Assembly (NCBI RefSeq): GCF_000024545.1
Contig: NC_013947.1
Coordinates: 2,728,001 to 2,792,000, forward strand
Source: Stackebrandtia nassauensis DSM 44728
GTDB lineage: Bacteria > Actinomycetota > Actinomycetes > Mycobacteriales > Micromonosporaceae
Length of the DNA: 64,000 bases
Reading direction: 5' to 3'
A program made the position numbers and the translations under genes. Shown one piece after another: positions 1-8,475 of the stretch. Under the pieces are notes generated by a model. That model saw nothing but the letters and a program-made list of their open reading frames with translations. It made no database searches and was not told where the DNA came from. The first letter of the stretch is position 1, and the number at the start of each line of letters is the position of its first letter.

Positions 1-918
1 GACGTGGTCAGCCGGTCGCTGCTGAAGCGACGGCGACTGCTCGACCCGATCCGGTAACTCCCGGCGGGGTTTCGAGACCGGCGGCCACTGGTTCGGCTCA
101 TGGTCGGCGGTGGCGTCGGTGAAGTTCACGGTGCCGTGAAACTTGGCTTGGTCAAAGGAAGTCGTGCCACTGAAATGGGCGGACTCGAAGTTGGCGCCGT
201 GCAGTTCGCATCCGTTGAGGTCCAGGTTGATCAAGACCGCGCCGGTCAGATCCAGCGCCTTGTGCGTCCAGAAACTCGGACCGTTCCTCAAGTGTCGCAA
301 GAGGACTCGCTGCGCCGTCAGCCGTACCTGCCGTTCGACCCGTGAATAGGCGTCGATGTCGCCGTCATCGTCTTCGCCTGGCGCATATGGCATCCGCAGA
401 TAAGCGCAGATCTCCGACAACACCAACGGCCGCAACTCCGGATGATCCTCACCCAGCCGCTCCAGGTTGTGCAGCCCGCCGATCCGCACCGGCGCCTTGT
501 CCGAACCCAGTTGCTCCACCGCCTGGATCCGCATCTCCGTGATCCGGCGATGCGCGGCGTCCTCCTCGACATGCCGGGCCGCGCGCTCCCGCTGCTCGTA
601 GTCGAGCTTCGTCGTCTGCTCGTGGTGGTACTGCTGTCCCTCGTAGAACTTGTGCTGCCGTTCCACGAACTGCTGCCGCCGAAACGCCAGCAGCAGCGCC
701 GCGACGCCACCCAGCCCCGCGCCCACCGTCAGCGCGTTGCGGATGATGTCCACCTGAACCTGGGCGGCCTTCGGATTCGGGGCCTCGGCGGCAGCCGCCG
801 ACAGCCACTCGTAGACGCCCCAGATGGACACGACGATCGCGGCGATGCCGCAAACCGCTATCCACCAGGAGATCGGGCGCAGCTGCTTCGGGGGTGAGGC
901 GGGGTCCTCGACAGGCAT
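1..918 (-). CDS. Pentapeptide-repeat membrane protein (3' end outside window)
   Basis: Translation from the ATG at 918 stays open to the window edge, giving 306 residues without a stop. Two hydrophobic helices lie near residues 17-40 and 55-77, followed by a charged, coiled-coil-like linker rich in Q, E, R and H (about 80-130). From about residue 215 there is a pentapeptide-repeat stretch (ALDLTGAVLINLDLNGCELH, then HGANFESAHF), the right-handed beta-helix signature A(D/N)LXX. This architecture is common in actinomycete membrane-anchored proteins of unknown role. The start lies 7 bases after the stop of the upstream acyltransferase-like gene, so it is probably the last visible gene of that operon. 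Function is not known. Confidence 0.8.
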   Translation of the reverse strand, partial: MPVEDPASPPKQLRPISWWIAVCGIAAIVVSIWGVYEWLSAAAAEAPNPKAAQVQVDIIRNALTVGAGLGGVAALLLAFRRQQFVERQHKFYEGQQYHHEQTTKLDYEQRERAARHVEEDAAHRRITEMRIQAVEQLGSDKAPVRIGGLHNLERLGEDHPELRPLVLSEICAYLRMPYAPGEDDDGDIDAYSRVERQVRLTAQRVLLRHLRNGPSFWTHKALDLTGAVLINLDLNGCELHGANFESAHFSGTTSFDQAKFHGTVNFTDATADHEPNQWPPVSKPRRELPDRVEQSPSLQQRPADHV

Positions 919-925
919 GTCGTCA

Positions 926-2344
926 CTATAGGACCGCCTTGCGCCGCACCGCGAACACCAGTGCCAACGCCGTCATGCCGAGGCTCACCCACACCAGCCA
1001 GTCCCCGAACCGCGAGTACACCGTGGACGCGCCGTTCGTGCCGACCTCCGCGACCGCGACCTCGGCATCCTCCGCCAGCACCCGCCCGTACTGGTCGCTG
1101 ACCGTCACGAGCCCCTTCTGCCCGGCCCGCACCAGCGACACGCCCTGCTCGACGCCCCGCGTCACCGCGACCCGGCTGTGCCACCAGCCGTCGGTGTCGA
1201 AGTCGAGCGCCGGAGCGAAGATGATCGTCGCCCCCGCCTCCCGGTACCGTGCGACGAAGTCCACAAAGTCCAGATCCTTGCAGATCGCCAGCGCCCAGGA
1301 GTCCGGTCCCGGCACGAACGTCAGCTCGTCCGAGGGCTTCAGGTAGCTCTCCAACCCCGGGATCATGTGGTGCTTGCGGAATATCGTCGGCTCGGAACCG
1401 TTGGCCGGGAACCACACCGCCGCGTTTGACACGTGGTCCTGCTCCTCCAGCTCCATACCCAGCACCACATTGATCTTCGCGCCCCGCGCGACCTTCCCCC
1501 ACTGCGCGAAGTAGTCGTCCTTGTGCTTCTTGTCCACGATGACCAGTTTCTCCGGCAACACGACGGTCACGACGTCCTCGGCGGCCAGGTCCCGCACCCC
1601 GTCGCGGTACTGCTCGAAGACCCGCTGGTGTTCCGGCGTTCCCACCTTCGCCGAGCCGTCGTCGCGCGGATAGGCCAGCGCGGCGGTTCGGGTCGCGTCG
1701 TCGCTCGGCTGTGGCCGCGCGAACCCGTATCCCAGCGCGGCGGCCAGCAGAACCGCCACACCGCCGCCGACCCACGCCTGGGCCGAAACCGTTGCCCCGG
1801 GGGCGAAACAGACCGCGACCGCCGCTGGGACGACCATCAACAGGAACGCGATCCCCGCCGTGCCCGCCAGCGACGCCGTTTGCAGCACCGGAAGCAGGTC
1901 GGCCTGCGTGTACGCGATGCTGTACCAGTTTCCGGCCGCCTCCCGGTTCAACAGCGACATCAGGTACTCGAAGGCGACCCACGCGGACGCGAAACCCACC
2001 GCCGCCAACGCGAAGTGCCGCCGCAGCACCAGCGCCCGAAACAACAGCACACAGGCGGCGAAACCCACCGACGTGCTCACCGCGATCGCCAGCAACGCCG
2101 GGACGGGGAACTGGATGGCGTCGTAGAAGTACCAGTACAGCCGCAGACCACCCAAAAGCCACGCCACCGCCGACGCCGTGACCACACTCCACACCCCAAG
2201 CCGGGGCGCCAGCAACAGCATCGGCAGCGGCGCGATCCACACCAACCACGGCAACGGATCCAGCGCGAACCCGAAGGCGTACAGCGCCGCCGTCGCCACG
2301 ACGGCCGCGATCGTCAGCAAGAGATTAAGCCTTGACGAGTTCAT
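926..2344 (-). CDS. Apolipoprotein N-acyltransferase-like protein (copy 1)
   Basis: The 472-residue protein has several N-terminal membrane helices, a periplasm-facing nitrilase (CN-hydrolase) domain and one C-terminal helix, the Lnt layout. The nitrilase-type triad is visible as E265 (VVLPEKL), K324 (FRKHHMIP) and C355 (AICKDLD). Lnt adds the third acyl chain to the N-terminal cysteine of lipoproteins. The family also includes related acyltransferases and amidases, so the substrate is inferred. It overlaps the start of a second Lnt-like gene by 20 bases and is probably translationally coupled to it. It is slightly shorter than E. coli Lnt (about 510 residues). Confidence 0.8.
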   Translation of the reverse strand: MNSSRLNLLLTIAAVVATAALYAFGFALDPLPWLVWIAPLPMLLLAPRLGVWSVVTASAVAWLLGGLRLYWYFYDAIQFPVPALLAIAVSTSVGFAACVLLFRALVLRRHFALAAVGFASAWVAFEYLMSLLNREAAGNWYSIAYTQADLLPVLQTASLAGTAGIAFLLMVVPAAVAVCFAPGATVSAQAWVGGGVAVLLAAALGYGFARPQPSDDATRTAALAYPRDDGSAKVGTPEHQRVFEQYRDGVRDLAAEDVVTVVLPEKLVIVDKKHKDDYFAQWGKVARGAKINVVLGMELEEQDHVSNAAVWFPANGSEPTIFRKHHMIPGLESYLKPSDELTFVPGPDSWALAICKDLDFVDFVARYREAGATIIFAPALDFDTDGWWHSRVAVTRGVEQGVSLVRAGQKGLVTVSDQYGRVLAEDAEVAVAEVGTNGASTVYSRFGDWLVWVSLGMTALALVFAVRRKAVL

Positions 2345-3842
2345 GGTCTCTGTCCTTTTGCGAACTTATAGGGGTGGTGCGGCGCACGGCCGCCACGAGG
2401 CTGCCCGCCAACAGCGCGACGCAGAGCCAGGCGAACCAGTCGCCGAGCCGGGAGTAGACGGTGGTGACGCGCTCGGTCGACACCGAGCCGACGGCGGTGC
2501 GGGTGTCCTCGGCGAGGATCCGTCCGTAGGCGTCGCTGACGGTCATGACGCCGAACTGAGCCGAGCGCACCAGCGACATGCCCTGCTCGACGCCCCGGGT
2601 TATCGCCGCGCGGCTGTGCCACCACGCGTCGACCTGCGGGTTCTTGCGGTTCTCCAGCGATGGTCCCAACAGGACGGCCGCACTGCCGTCGCGGAACGCG
2701 GCGGCCACGTCGGGGTGGTCCAGGTCGCCGCACACGATGAGCCCGAGCCGGTTGTCGCTGCCGGGGACGTACTTGGGTTCGTCGCCGAGCTTGAGCCACG
2801 GGCCGACCCCCGGCCCGGTGCGCATCTTGTAGTACTTCACCGGATCGCCGCCGTCGGCGGGAAAGTAGACCGCCGCGTTGTAGGCGTAGTCGTCGTGCGG
2901 GTTGCCCTCCCCGGGCGGGTCGGCCTTGACGGTGGCCAGCCGGATCCCGGCCACGACGTCGATGCCGTGTTCGCGGGCCAGCTCGCCCCACTTGTCGAGG
3001 TAGCCGGGGATGTCCTTCGGATCGTCGACCCGGAACGCGATCTCGGGCAGCACCGCCAGCGCGACCCCGTCGTCCGCCAGCTCGGCGAGTTTCCCGTCGT
3101 ACCTGCCGAACAGCTTCTCGGCCTCGTCGGCGTCATACTCAATGGACACCGACCCGGTGTCGGACAGCCCGATGGCGGCGGCCCGCAGCTGCCCGTCCTG
3201 TGTGTCCATCCGCACCAGACCGAAGACCAGCGTGCCCGCCAGCAGCACCGCGACGGCACCGCCGACCCAGGAACGGACCCGCACCGTCACGCCCGGCGCG
3301 GTCACCACCGCTGCGGCGGCCGGAACGGCCAGCAGCAGGAAGGTCACGCCCCAGGTGCCGGTGACCGACACCAGTTGCAGCACCGGCAACACGTCCGCCT
3401 GCGTGTAGGCCACGGAAGTGTTGGAGCCCATGACATCCGAGGCGGCCAACGTGTACCCGAACTCCATCGCCACCCACGCGGCGGGCGCGAAGACCGCCGC
3501 CGCGACCGGGTGACCGCGGCGCAGCATCCAGCCGAAGCCGCCGGTGACGACGCCCAGCATGATCGCGGCCAGCGCGAACATCCCCAGCACCGCCGGCAGC
3601 GGCACGTTGATGGTCGCCAGCAGGTACCACCACGTCGGGATGCCACCGACGGCGTAGGCCAGGCCGCCGGTGACGGCCGCCGAACGGGGCCGTACCCGCG
3701 CCGCCAGCGCCAGCACCGGCAGCGCCGCGATCCAGGTCAGCCACGGCACCGGCTCCAGGTTGGTGCCGAACCAGAACAGAACGGTTGAGGTGAGCCCGGC
3801 GCCAAGCGTCCAGGGCAGGGTTCTAACGAGGGGCGAGTCCAT
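2325..3842 (-). CDS. Apolipoprotein N-acyltransferase-like protein (copy 2)
   Basis: This 505-residue paralogue of the neighbouring gene has the same membrane-nitrilase-membrane layout. Its triad is E267 (VLPEIAFR), K339 (YYKMRTG) and C371 (IVCGDLD). The two copies share lines such as the VAYTQADVLPVLQ region and GRxLAEDxxxAV near the C-terminus, so they arose by duplication, but they are clearly diverged. The start overlaps the end of the TetR gene by 20 bases and the end overlaps copy 1 by 20 bases, so tetR and both copies look like one mRNA. One copy may be the housekeeping Lnt and the other specialised; sequence alone does not tell which. Confidence 0.8.
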   Translation of the reverse strand: MDSPLVRTLPWTLGAGLTSTVLFWFGTNLEPVPWLTWIAALPVLALAARVRPRSAAVTGGLAYAVGGIPTWWYLLATINVPLPAVLGMFALAAIMLGVVTGGFGWMLRRGHPVAAAVFAPAAWVAMEFGYTLAASDVMGSNTSVAYTQADVLPVLQLVSVTGTWGVTFLLLAVPAAAAVVTAPGVTVRVRSWVGGAVAVLLAGTLVFGLVRMDTQDGQLRAAAIGLSDTGSVSIEYDADEAEKLFGRYDGKLAELADDGVALAVLPEIAFRVDDPKDIPGYLDKWGELAREHGIDVVAGIRLATVKADPPGEGNPHDDYAYNAAVYFPADGGDPVKYYKMRTGPGVGPWLKLGDEPKYVPGSDNRLGLIVCGDLDHPDVAAAFRDGSAAVLLGPSLENRKNPQVDAWWHSRAAITRGVEQGMSLVRSAQFGVMTVSDAYGRILAEDTRTAVGSVSTERVTTVYSRLGDWFAWLCVALLAGSLVAAVRRTTPISSQKDRDHELVKA

Positions 3843-4401
3843 TGACGAGCAACTCCGTATTGTCGTGACAAAGCTGCCGGAAGTCGTCTCCCGACAGGTT
3901 GATGCGGCCGCCGATGTACATCTGGGTCAGGCCGTGGATGAGCGCCGTGTAGGCCAGCGCGATGCGCCAGTGCTCGATCGGCCGCAACCTGCCGTCCGCG
4001 ATCGCGGCGGCGACGTGCCCGCCGAGCAGTTCGAAGGTGGGGGACTCGCCGGTCTGGAAGTCGTCGGGGAACCGGCGGGCGCCCTGGCGTTCCTCGATGA
4101 ACATGAAACTGAACAGGCCGGGGCTCTCCAGTGCCACGTCGACGAACAGGTCGACGATCACCTTCGAGCCCTCGAGGATGTCGTCCGGCAGCCGCACCGT
4201 GGCCCATTTCGCGGCGGTCTCGGTGAAGCACTCGTCGGCGACGGCGTCCAGCAGCGCCTCCCGGTTGGGAAAGTGGCGATATACGGCCATGGGCGTTACG
4301 CCCACAATCGCGCCGATTTTTCGCATGCTCACGGCCTGACTGCCGTCGGTGACGACCATTTCCTTGGCCGCGGCGAGTATCCGATCCCTGGTCCCCAGCA
4401 T
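3823..4401 (-). CDS. TetR-family transcriptional regulator
   Basis: The protein is 192 residues when started at the ATG at 4401. An upstream in-frame extension to 4437 is open, but it would run through the promoter-like TATACG box and the palindrome at 4403-4421. The N-terminal helix-turn-helix (MRKIGAIVGVTPMAVYRHFP) is typical of TetR, and the C-terminal part resembles TetR_C ligand-binding domains. It is the first gene of an operon with two Lnt-like genes, so it probably controls these and itself. The ligand is unknown. There is no clear Shine-Dalgarno sequence, and the -10-like box 7-8 bases before the ATG suggests a leaderless transcript. Confidence 0.85.
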   Translation of the reverse strand: MLGTRDRILAAAKEMVVTDGSQAVSMRKIGAIVGVTPMAVYRHFPNREALLDAVADECFTETAAKWATVRLPDDILEGSKVIVDLFVDVALESPGLFSFMFIEERQGARRFPDDFQTGESPTFELLGGHVAAAIADGRLRPIEHWRIALAYTALIHGLTQMYIGGRINLSGDDFRQLCHDNTELLVNGLAPR

Positions 4402-4402
4402 G

Positions 4403-4421
4403 TTTACACCGTATACGTGAA
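4403..4421. promoter_or_regulatory. Imperfect palindrome, likely TetR operator
   Basis: The 19-base sequence has outer half-sites TTTAC and GTGAA around a GTATAC core. It overlaps the -10-like box just upstream of the TetR start codon. Position and symmetry fit autorepression; this is inferred. Confidence 0.4.
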
Positions 4422-4502
4422 TCGGGCCGACCGCCACCCCGGACCGGATTCGTTCCGAAACTGTGTCGTAGTCAGACCTGTACCTGACTTCGGTTCTGTG
4501 CC

Positions 4503-4508
4503 TAAACT
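4503..4508 (+). promoter_or_regulatory. -10 box of leaderless rpe promoter
   Basis: TAAACT lies 6 bases before the GTG start of rpe, leaving no room for a Shine-Dalgarno site. Transcription would begin at or beside the start codon. No convincing -35 box is visible. Confidence 0.45.
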
Positions 4509-4514
4509 GTCATC

Positions 4515-5192
4515 GTGCGCACCACAGGAACAGTGATCGCTCCGAGTCTGTTGGCAGCGGACTTCGCGCGACTGGCAGAGGCCTGCTCCGCCGTGTCCGA
4601 GGACGCGGACTGGTTGCATGTGGACGTCATGGACAACCACTTCGTCCCGAACCTGACCATCGGCACGCCGGTGGTGAAGTCCCTCAAGGCGGCCACCGAC
4701 CTGCCGCTGGACTGCCACCTCATGATCACCGATCCCAAGCGCTGGGCCGTCGGCTACGCCGAGCTGGGCGCCTACAACGTCTCCTTCCACGCCGAGGCCT
4801 GCGACGATCCGGTCGGGCTGGCGCGGGACCTGCGGGCCGCGGGCACCAAGGCCGGACTGGCCATCGACCGCGACACCCTCATCGAGCCCTACCTGGACAT
4901 GCTGCCGGAGTTCGACACGCTGCTGATCATGACGATCAAGGCCGGTTTCGGCGGCCAGGCGTTCATGCCCGAACTGCTCGACAAGGTCCGCACCGCCCGC
5001 AACGCCGTCGAGTCGGGGCATCTGGAGTTGCGCATCGAAGTCGACGGCGGTATCGCGGACGACACCATCGCCGCGGCCGCCGAGGCGGGCGCCGATGCCT
5101 TCGTCGCGGGAACCGCCGTATACGGGGCCGCCGATCCGGCAGCGGCCATCCAGCGACTGCGTGCCCTGGCGGCACATGTGGGAGGTGACTGA
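4515..5192 (+). CDS. rpe: Ribulose-phosphate 3-epimerase
   Basis: This 225-residue cytoplasmic TIM-barrel enzyme interconverts ribulose 5-phosphate and xylulose 5-phosphate in the pentose phosphate pathway. Family motifs are clear: [11 protein letters not shown] at the N-terminus, the metal-site LHVDVMD, CHLMI, and EVDGGI near the end. The phosphate loop reads [10 protein letters not shown] where most homologues have MTVNPGFGGQ, a mild deviation. The start is GTG at 4515, directly after a -10 box. The stop is followed immediately by the GTG of the receiver-GGDEF gene, so the two are probably coupled. Identification is firm. Confidence 0.95.
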   Translation: MRTTGTVIAPSLLAADFARLAEACSAVSEDADWLHVDVMDNHFVPNLTIGTPVVKSLKAATDLPLDCHLMITDPKRWAVGYAELGAYNVSFHAEACDDPVGLARDLRAAGTKAGLAIDRDTLIEPYLDMLPEFDTLLIMTIKAGFGGQAFMPELLDKVRTARNAVESGHLELRIEVDGGIADDTIAAAAEAGADAFVAGTAVYGAADPAAAIQRLRALAAHVGGD

Positions 5193-6215
5193 GTGACCGG
5201 AGCCCCCGACACCCCATCCGAACTCGTCCTCGTCGTCGACGTGGACACCGAAATGGCCGAATACCTGGCCGGACAGCTGCGCGACAACGGTTTCGACACC
5301 TCCGTCGCGCGGGACGGCTACCAGGCCCTGGCCCAGATCGCGCGGCGCCGCCCCGACCTGGTGCTCATCGAGGTGGATCTGCCCCTCATCGACGGCTTCG
5401 AACTGACCCGCCAGTTGCGCGGCGACCCCATGACGGCGAGCCTGCCGATCATCATGGTCACGGCCCGGGGACTGTCGTCCGACCGGATCGCCGGTCTGAC
5501 CGTCGGCGCCGACGACTACATCGTCAAGCCGTACGACGCCGCCGAAGTGGTGGCCCGGGTGCGCTCGGCGCTGCGCCGCCACCGCGAGATCCGCGAGGTC
5601 TCACCGCTGACCGGTCTGCCCGGCAACGCGCGCATCCTCGCCGAGATCGCCGAATGGGTACGCGGCGGCAAGCAGTTCGCGCTGGGCTACATCGACATCG
5701 ACGCGTTCAAGAGCGTCAACGACGCCTACGGCTTCGTCCGGGGCGACGAGTTCATCCAGTCGCTGGCCGGATCCCTGCACCGGGCGGTGCTGGCGGCCGG
5801 GCCGCCGCACGCGTTCATCGGTCACGTCGGCGGCGATGACTTCATCTTCATGTGCGACCTGCTGCTGGTCGCGCCCATCACCCGGCACGCCATCGCCGAG
5901 TTCGAGACCCGGGCCGCGGCGCTGTGCGACGAACGCGACGCCCAGCAGGGGTACATCGAGTCCACCGACCGGCAGGGAAATCCGGTGCGGGCAAGGCTTC
6001 CGACCCTGTCCATCGGAGTGGCACTGTCGGGACAACGGCATTTCACCGACCCCAGAGAGGTGGTGGCGGTTGCCACGGAGATGAAGAGTGTGGCCAAATC
6101 CCATCCAGGGTCCTATGTGGCCTACGATCGACGGCACGAGATCCGCAACGCCGACTGGTCCGAGTTGGCCAACCTCGGTTACGTCGCCGACGACCGGCAA
6201 CCCCGGGCTGCATAA
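5193..6215 (+). CDS. Receiver-GGDEF protein with altered catalytic and phosphoacceptor residues
   Basis: The 340-residue protein has a CheY-like receiver (about 10-130) and a GGDEF-type domain (about 138-320). In the receiver, T90 and K112 are in place. The residue aligning with the phosphoacceptor aspartate is E60 (LVLIEVDLP), and the acidic pocket reads D16-V17-D18 rather than a direct D-D pair. The GGDEF domain keeps the fold motif YIDIDAFKSVNDAYG, but its signature is GGDDF (213-217) and no RxxD inhibitory site precedes it. It may therefore be a phosphorylation-independent or non-catalytic c-di-GMP-type protein. It starts one base after rpe. A weak hairpin (6257-6274) follows the stop. 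Confidence 0.85.
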   Translation: MTGAPDTPSELVLVVDVDTEMAEYLAGQLRDNGFDTSVARDGYQALAQIARRRPDLVLIEVDLPLIDGFELTRQLRGDPMTASLPIIMVTARGLSSDRIAGLTVGADDYIVKPYDAAEVVARVRSALRRHREIREVSPLTGLPGNARILAEIAEWVRGGKQFALGYIDIDAFKSVNDAYGFVRGDEFIQSLAGSLHRAVLAAGPPHAFIGHVGGDDFIFMCDLLLVAPITRHAIAEFETRAAALCDERDAQQGYIESTDRQGNPVRARLPTLSIGVALSGQRHFTDPREVVAVATEMKSVAKSHPGSYVAYDRRHEIRNADWSELANLGYVADDRQPRAA

Positions 6216-6256
6216 GCAATCCGCACAACCAATGGTCGCCGAAAGCGTAGATTCTG

Positions 6257-6274
6257 AGTGTTTCTCACACTTTT
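6257..6274 (+). terminator. Weak hairpin plus T-run after the GGDEF gene
   Basis: AGTGT and ACACT pair across a five-base loop and are followed by TTT. It lies about 40 bases past the stop. The stem is only 5 bp, so this is tentative. Confidence 0.25.
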
Positions 6275-6360
6275 GGTGGGTCAAGTCCGCAATCATGTAC
6301 AGGCAGCGGTGGTGGGGTGGTTCAACTGCCGCTGGACGATTCTTCTTGGTGGAGGAAGAA

Positions 6361-6546
6361 ATGGACGATAACGGCGGTTCGCGTTACCCCAGTTGGTTTC
6401 GCCTTGAGCCCGACGGCCCGCACAAGAAGTCGGGCGGTCTGGGAACCGACGGCTACAACTACGAGTTCTACTGCGCCAAGGACGGTGAGCCGTGGCCGTG
6501 CGCGACCGAACGCGAGCACAGCCGCGCGCGGGCCAAGACTCACTAA
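6361..6546 (+). CDS. Small hypothetical protein, 61 residues
   Basis: An ATG preceded by a good Shine-Dalgarno site (TGGAGGAAGAA) opens a 61-codon frame. The product is hydrophilic and aromatic-rich (SRYPSWFRLEPDGPHK, YNYEFYCAKDGEPWPC), with two cysteines and no signal peptide or membrane segment. The same frame is open further upstream, but the ribosome-binding site places the start here. It converges with the SDR gene and overlaps its end by 4 bases. I do not recognise the family; the cytoplasmic location is inferred. Confidence 0.6.
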   Translation: MDDNGGSRYPSWFRLEPDGPHKKSGGLGTDGYNYEFYCAKDGEPWPCATEREHSRARAKTH

Positions 6547-7316
6547 CTGACCGAGAAACCCCCGTCCACGAACAAGGTCTGTCCAGTCACATAGGACGAA
6601 GCCGGGCCCGCGAGGAACACCGCCATGCCGGCGAAGTCCTCCGGTTGACTGTTGCGGCCGATCATGGTGCGCGCGGCCATCTGTTCCGAACGACCGGGGA
6701 TCGCCACGGCGGCAGCCGTCAGCGGAGTGTGCACGAAAGCGGGGGAGATCGCGTTGCAGCACACTCCCGACGCCGACCACGCCTCGGCCTGCGAGCGGGT
6801 CAGCCCGCAGATCGCGGCCTTGGAGACGCCGTAGCCGCCGCTGTTGCCGAACGCCCGCACCGCCTGCTGACTGGCGATGTTGATGATGCGCCCGTAACCG
6901 CGTTCGGCCATGCGGGACCCGAACCGTTGCCCCAGCAGGAACGGCGCGGTCGTGTTGACCTCCAGGGCCAGATCCCAGTCCTCGGTCGTCAACTCGGCCA
7001 GCGGCGGCCGGGGGTTGACCCCGGCCGCGCACACCAGGATGTCCGGTTCCCCGAAGTGATCCGCCGCCGTGTCGCACACCCGCGCGACGTCGGCCCGGCT
7101 CGACAGGTCGGCGGAGATCGCGGCGGCCCGGCCGCCGACCTTGGTCAGCGCGGCCACCGCGTCGTCGAGCCCGGACTGGGTCCGGGCCACCAGCACCACC
7201 GCGGCACCGGCGCGGGCCAGCGCCTCGGTGATGCCGAATCCGATTCCGGAACTGCCGCCGGTGATCAGCGCGACCTTTCCGTCCAGGTTGAAAAGGGAAC
7301 GCAGATAGTCCGACAT
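6543..7316 (-). CDS. SDR-family NAD(P)-dependent oxidoreductase
   Basis: This 257-residue classical short-chain dehydrogenase has the Rossmann motif TGGSSGIG (19-26), the NxAG-like CAAG, and catalytic S149, Y162 and K166 (YGVSK). The C-terminus VTGQTLFVDGGFSVS is typical of FabG/gluconate 5-dehydrogenase-like members. D70 (SADLS) is the adenine-contact position. The substrate cannot be told from the sequence. It lies downstream of the Erm-type gene on the same strand with a gap of only 19 bases, so they may be co-transcribed. Confidence 0.88.
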   Translation of the reverse strand: MSDYLRSLFNLDGKVALITGGSSGIGFGITEALARAGAAVVLVARTQSGLDDAVAALTKVGGRAAAISADLSSRADVARVCDTAADHFGEPDILVCAAGVNPRPPLAELTTEDWDLALEVNTTAPFLLGQRFGSRMAERGYGRIINIASQQAVRAFGNSGGYGVSKAAICGLTRSQAEAWSASGVCCNAISPAFVHTPLTAAAVAIPGRSEQMAARTMIGRNSQPEDFAGMAVFLAGPASSYVTGQTLFVDGGFSVS

Positions 7317-7335
7317 GACCGCAGATCATATGCGC

Positions 7336-8172
7336 TCAGCCGTGCCCCGGCCCAGTCGTGCCGAGCCGGGGCACCGCCACCGATAAGCCGCAGAGCTGCG
7401 TGAACAGCTCGATCCACTGCGGCGGCGTGACGAAGGCGACAACAGCCGCCGGATGCACCTCCGCGCGAGCGAACGCCCGCCGCACCGCCCGGTCGCCGAA
7501 CTCGCGTCGCAGACTGGCCGCCAGGCTGCCACCGACTCCGGTGAAGCCCAGCGCCACGAACCGCTGGTAGTCGGCCATCGCGGAACCCGGCAGCAGCGCG
7601 GTCTCGCGCCGTTCCAGCCGCAGGATCCCGGAATCGACGCGCGGCACCGGATCGAACTTGTACCGGTCGACGCGGCCGAGAAGCCGCCACTCGAACCGGG
7701 GCCAGGACTCGACCGTCACCTGGCTCCAGCGTCCGTAGTCGCCGGAGCGCTTGCGCGCGTACTCCAGCTGGGTTATCAGCGTCGCCGCGTCGAGCTCCCG
7801 CGCCTTGAGGCACCACTCCACGATCGCGGACGTGCGGGCGTACGGAATATTGGCCACGATGGAGAAAGGCTCACGTGGCGGCGAGGTCGACAGGAAGTCC
7901 CGGTGCACACAGTGCACCCGGGGATCGTCGCCGTAGCGTGCGGCCAATCGCTTGGCCAGCACCGGATCCAGCTCGTATGCCAGCACCCGGCCCGCCTTGC
8001 GCGCGATCGCCTGCGTCAGGATGCCCCGCCCCGGTCCGATCTCGACGACCAGATCGGCACGGGTGACACCGGACAGCCGCACCACGGCGGCGGCCACCCT
8101 CGGTTCGGTGAGGAAGTTCTGGGAGAGCCGCCGCCGTTTGGGCGCGCGGACAGGGGAAGAGGAACGTGCCAT
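7336..8172 (-). CDS. erm: Erm-type 23S rRNA adenine N6-methyltransferase
   Basis: This 278-residue SAM-dependent methyltransferase belongs to the KsgA/Erm superfamily. Motifs seen are SQNFL (17-21), motif I VVEIGPGRG (42-50), the acidic ribose-binding YELDP, and motif IV NIPY (108-111). NIPY rather than NLPY, and the divergent C-terminal domain, favour Erm (A2058 of 23S rRNA, macrolide-lincosamide-streptogramin resistance) over KsgA (16S rRNA). The Shine-Dalgarno site AAGGA lies 9 bases before the ATG. A candidate leader ORF and hairpins upstream (8300-8504) would fit inducible expression. Resistance is inferred from the family. Confidence 0.82.
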   Translation of the reverse strand: MARSSSPVRAPKRRRLSQNFLTEPRVAAAVVRLSGVTRADLVVEIGPGRGILTQAIARKAGRVLAYELDPVLAKRLAARYGDDPRVHCVHRDFLSTSPPREPFSIVANIPYARTSAIVEWCLKARELDAATLITQLEYARKRSGDYGRWSQVTVESWPRFEWRLLGRVDRYKFDPVPRVDSGILRLERRETALLPGSAMADYQRFVALGFTGVGGSLAASLRREFGDRAVRRAFARAEVHPAAVVAFVTPPQWIELFTQLCGLSVAVPRLGTTGPGHG

Positions 8173-8299
8173 CGCTGAAAGTCCTTCGCGTCGAAGCTCG
8201 GACAGACAGCGGGCACCGGGACCCGATGAGAAACTGGCGCGGCCTGTCCGAAATGGATAGATGCTCGATGCGAGACATCGGCCGCGAGGGACGAAAAGG

Positions 8300-8317
8300 A
8301 CGGCACCCGGGTGCCGT
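8300..8317 (-). terminator. Perfect 18-bp palindrome, possible attenuator hairpin upstream of erm
   Basis: ACGGCACCCGGGTGCCGT is a perfect palindrome. On the minus strand it is followed by CCTTTTCG, and a CCGC-UUCG-GCGG tetraloop hairpin (8325-8336) precedes it. It lies between the candidate leader ORF and erm, where an antibiotic-responsive attenuator would sit. It could instead be a protein-binding operator. Confidence 0.4.
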
Positions 8318-8345
8318 AACAGAACCGCCGAAGCGGGAGGATTCG

Positions 8346-8468
8346 TCAGATGTGGAAGCGGAGCGGACCGAGATCTCGCGCCGCCGCCCAGGGACGTTTC
8401 ACCGAGGTCAGTACCCCGGTCGCGAACTGGACGACGATCGCCGTCCAGCCGCCAATTATTCCGGACAT
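8346..8468 (-). CDS. Candidate erm leader peptide, 40 residues
   Basis: The ATG at 8468 opens a 40-codon frame beginning MSGIIGGWTAIVVQF and ending PLRFHI. A promoter-like pair (8476-8504) places transcription start at or next to the ATG, so it would be leaderless. It ends 10 bases before the first of two hairpins upstream of erm. Leader peptides control many erm genes through macrolide-stalled ribosomes, but I see no known arrest motif such as IFVI or a clear +X+ element. Coding status is uncertain. Confidence 0.35.
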   Translation of the reverse strand: MSGIIGGWTAIVVQFATGVLTSVKRPWAAARDLGPLRFHI

Positions 8469-8475
8469 GACCGAC

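Noticed and set aside
858-2249. An alternative 463-codon frame over the first Lnt-like gene
   Set aside because: The frame at 926-2344 has the nitrilase triad and membrane helices; this one has neither.
7336-8172. KsgA (16S rRNA dimethyladenosine transferase)
   Set aside because: The motif is NIPY rather than NLPY and the C-terminal domain is Erm-like; a leader region also fits Erm. Not fully excluded.
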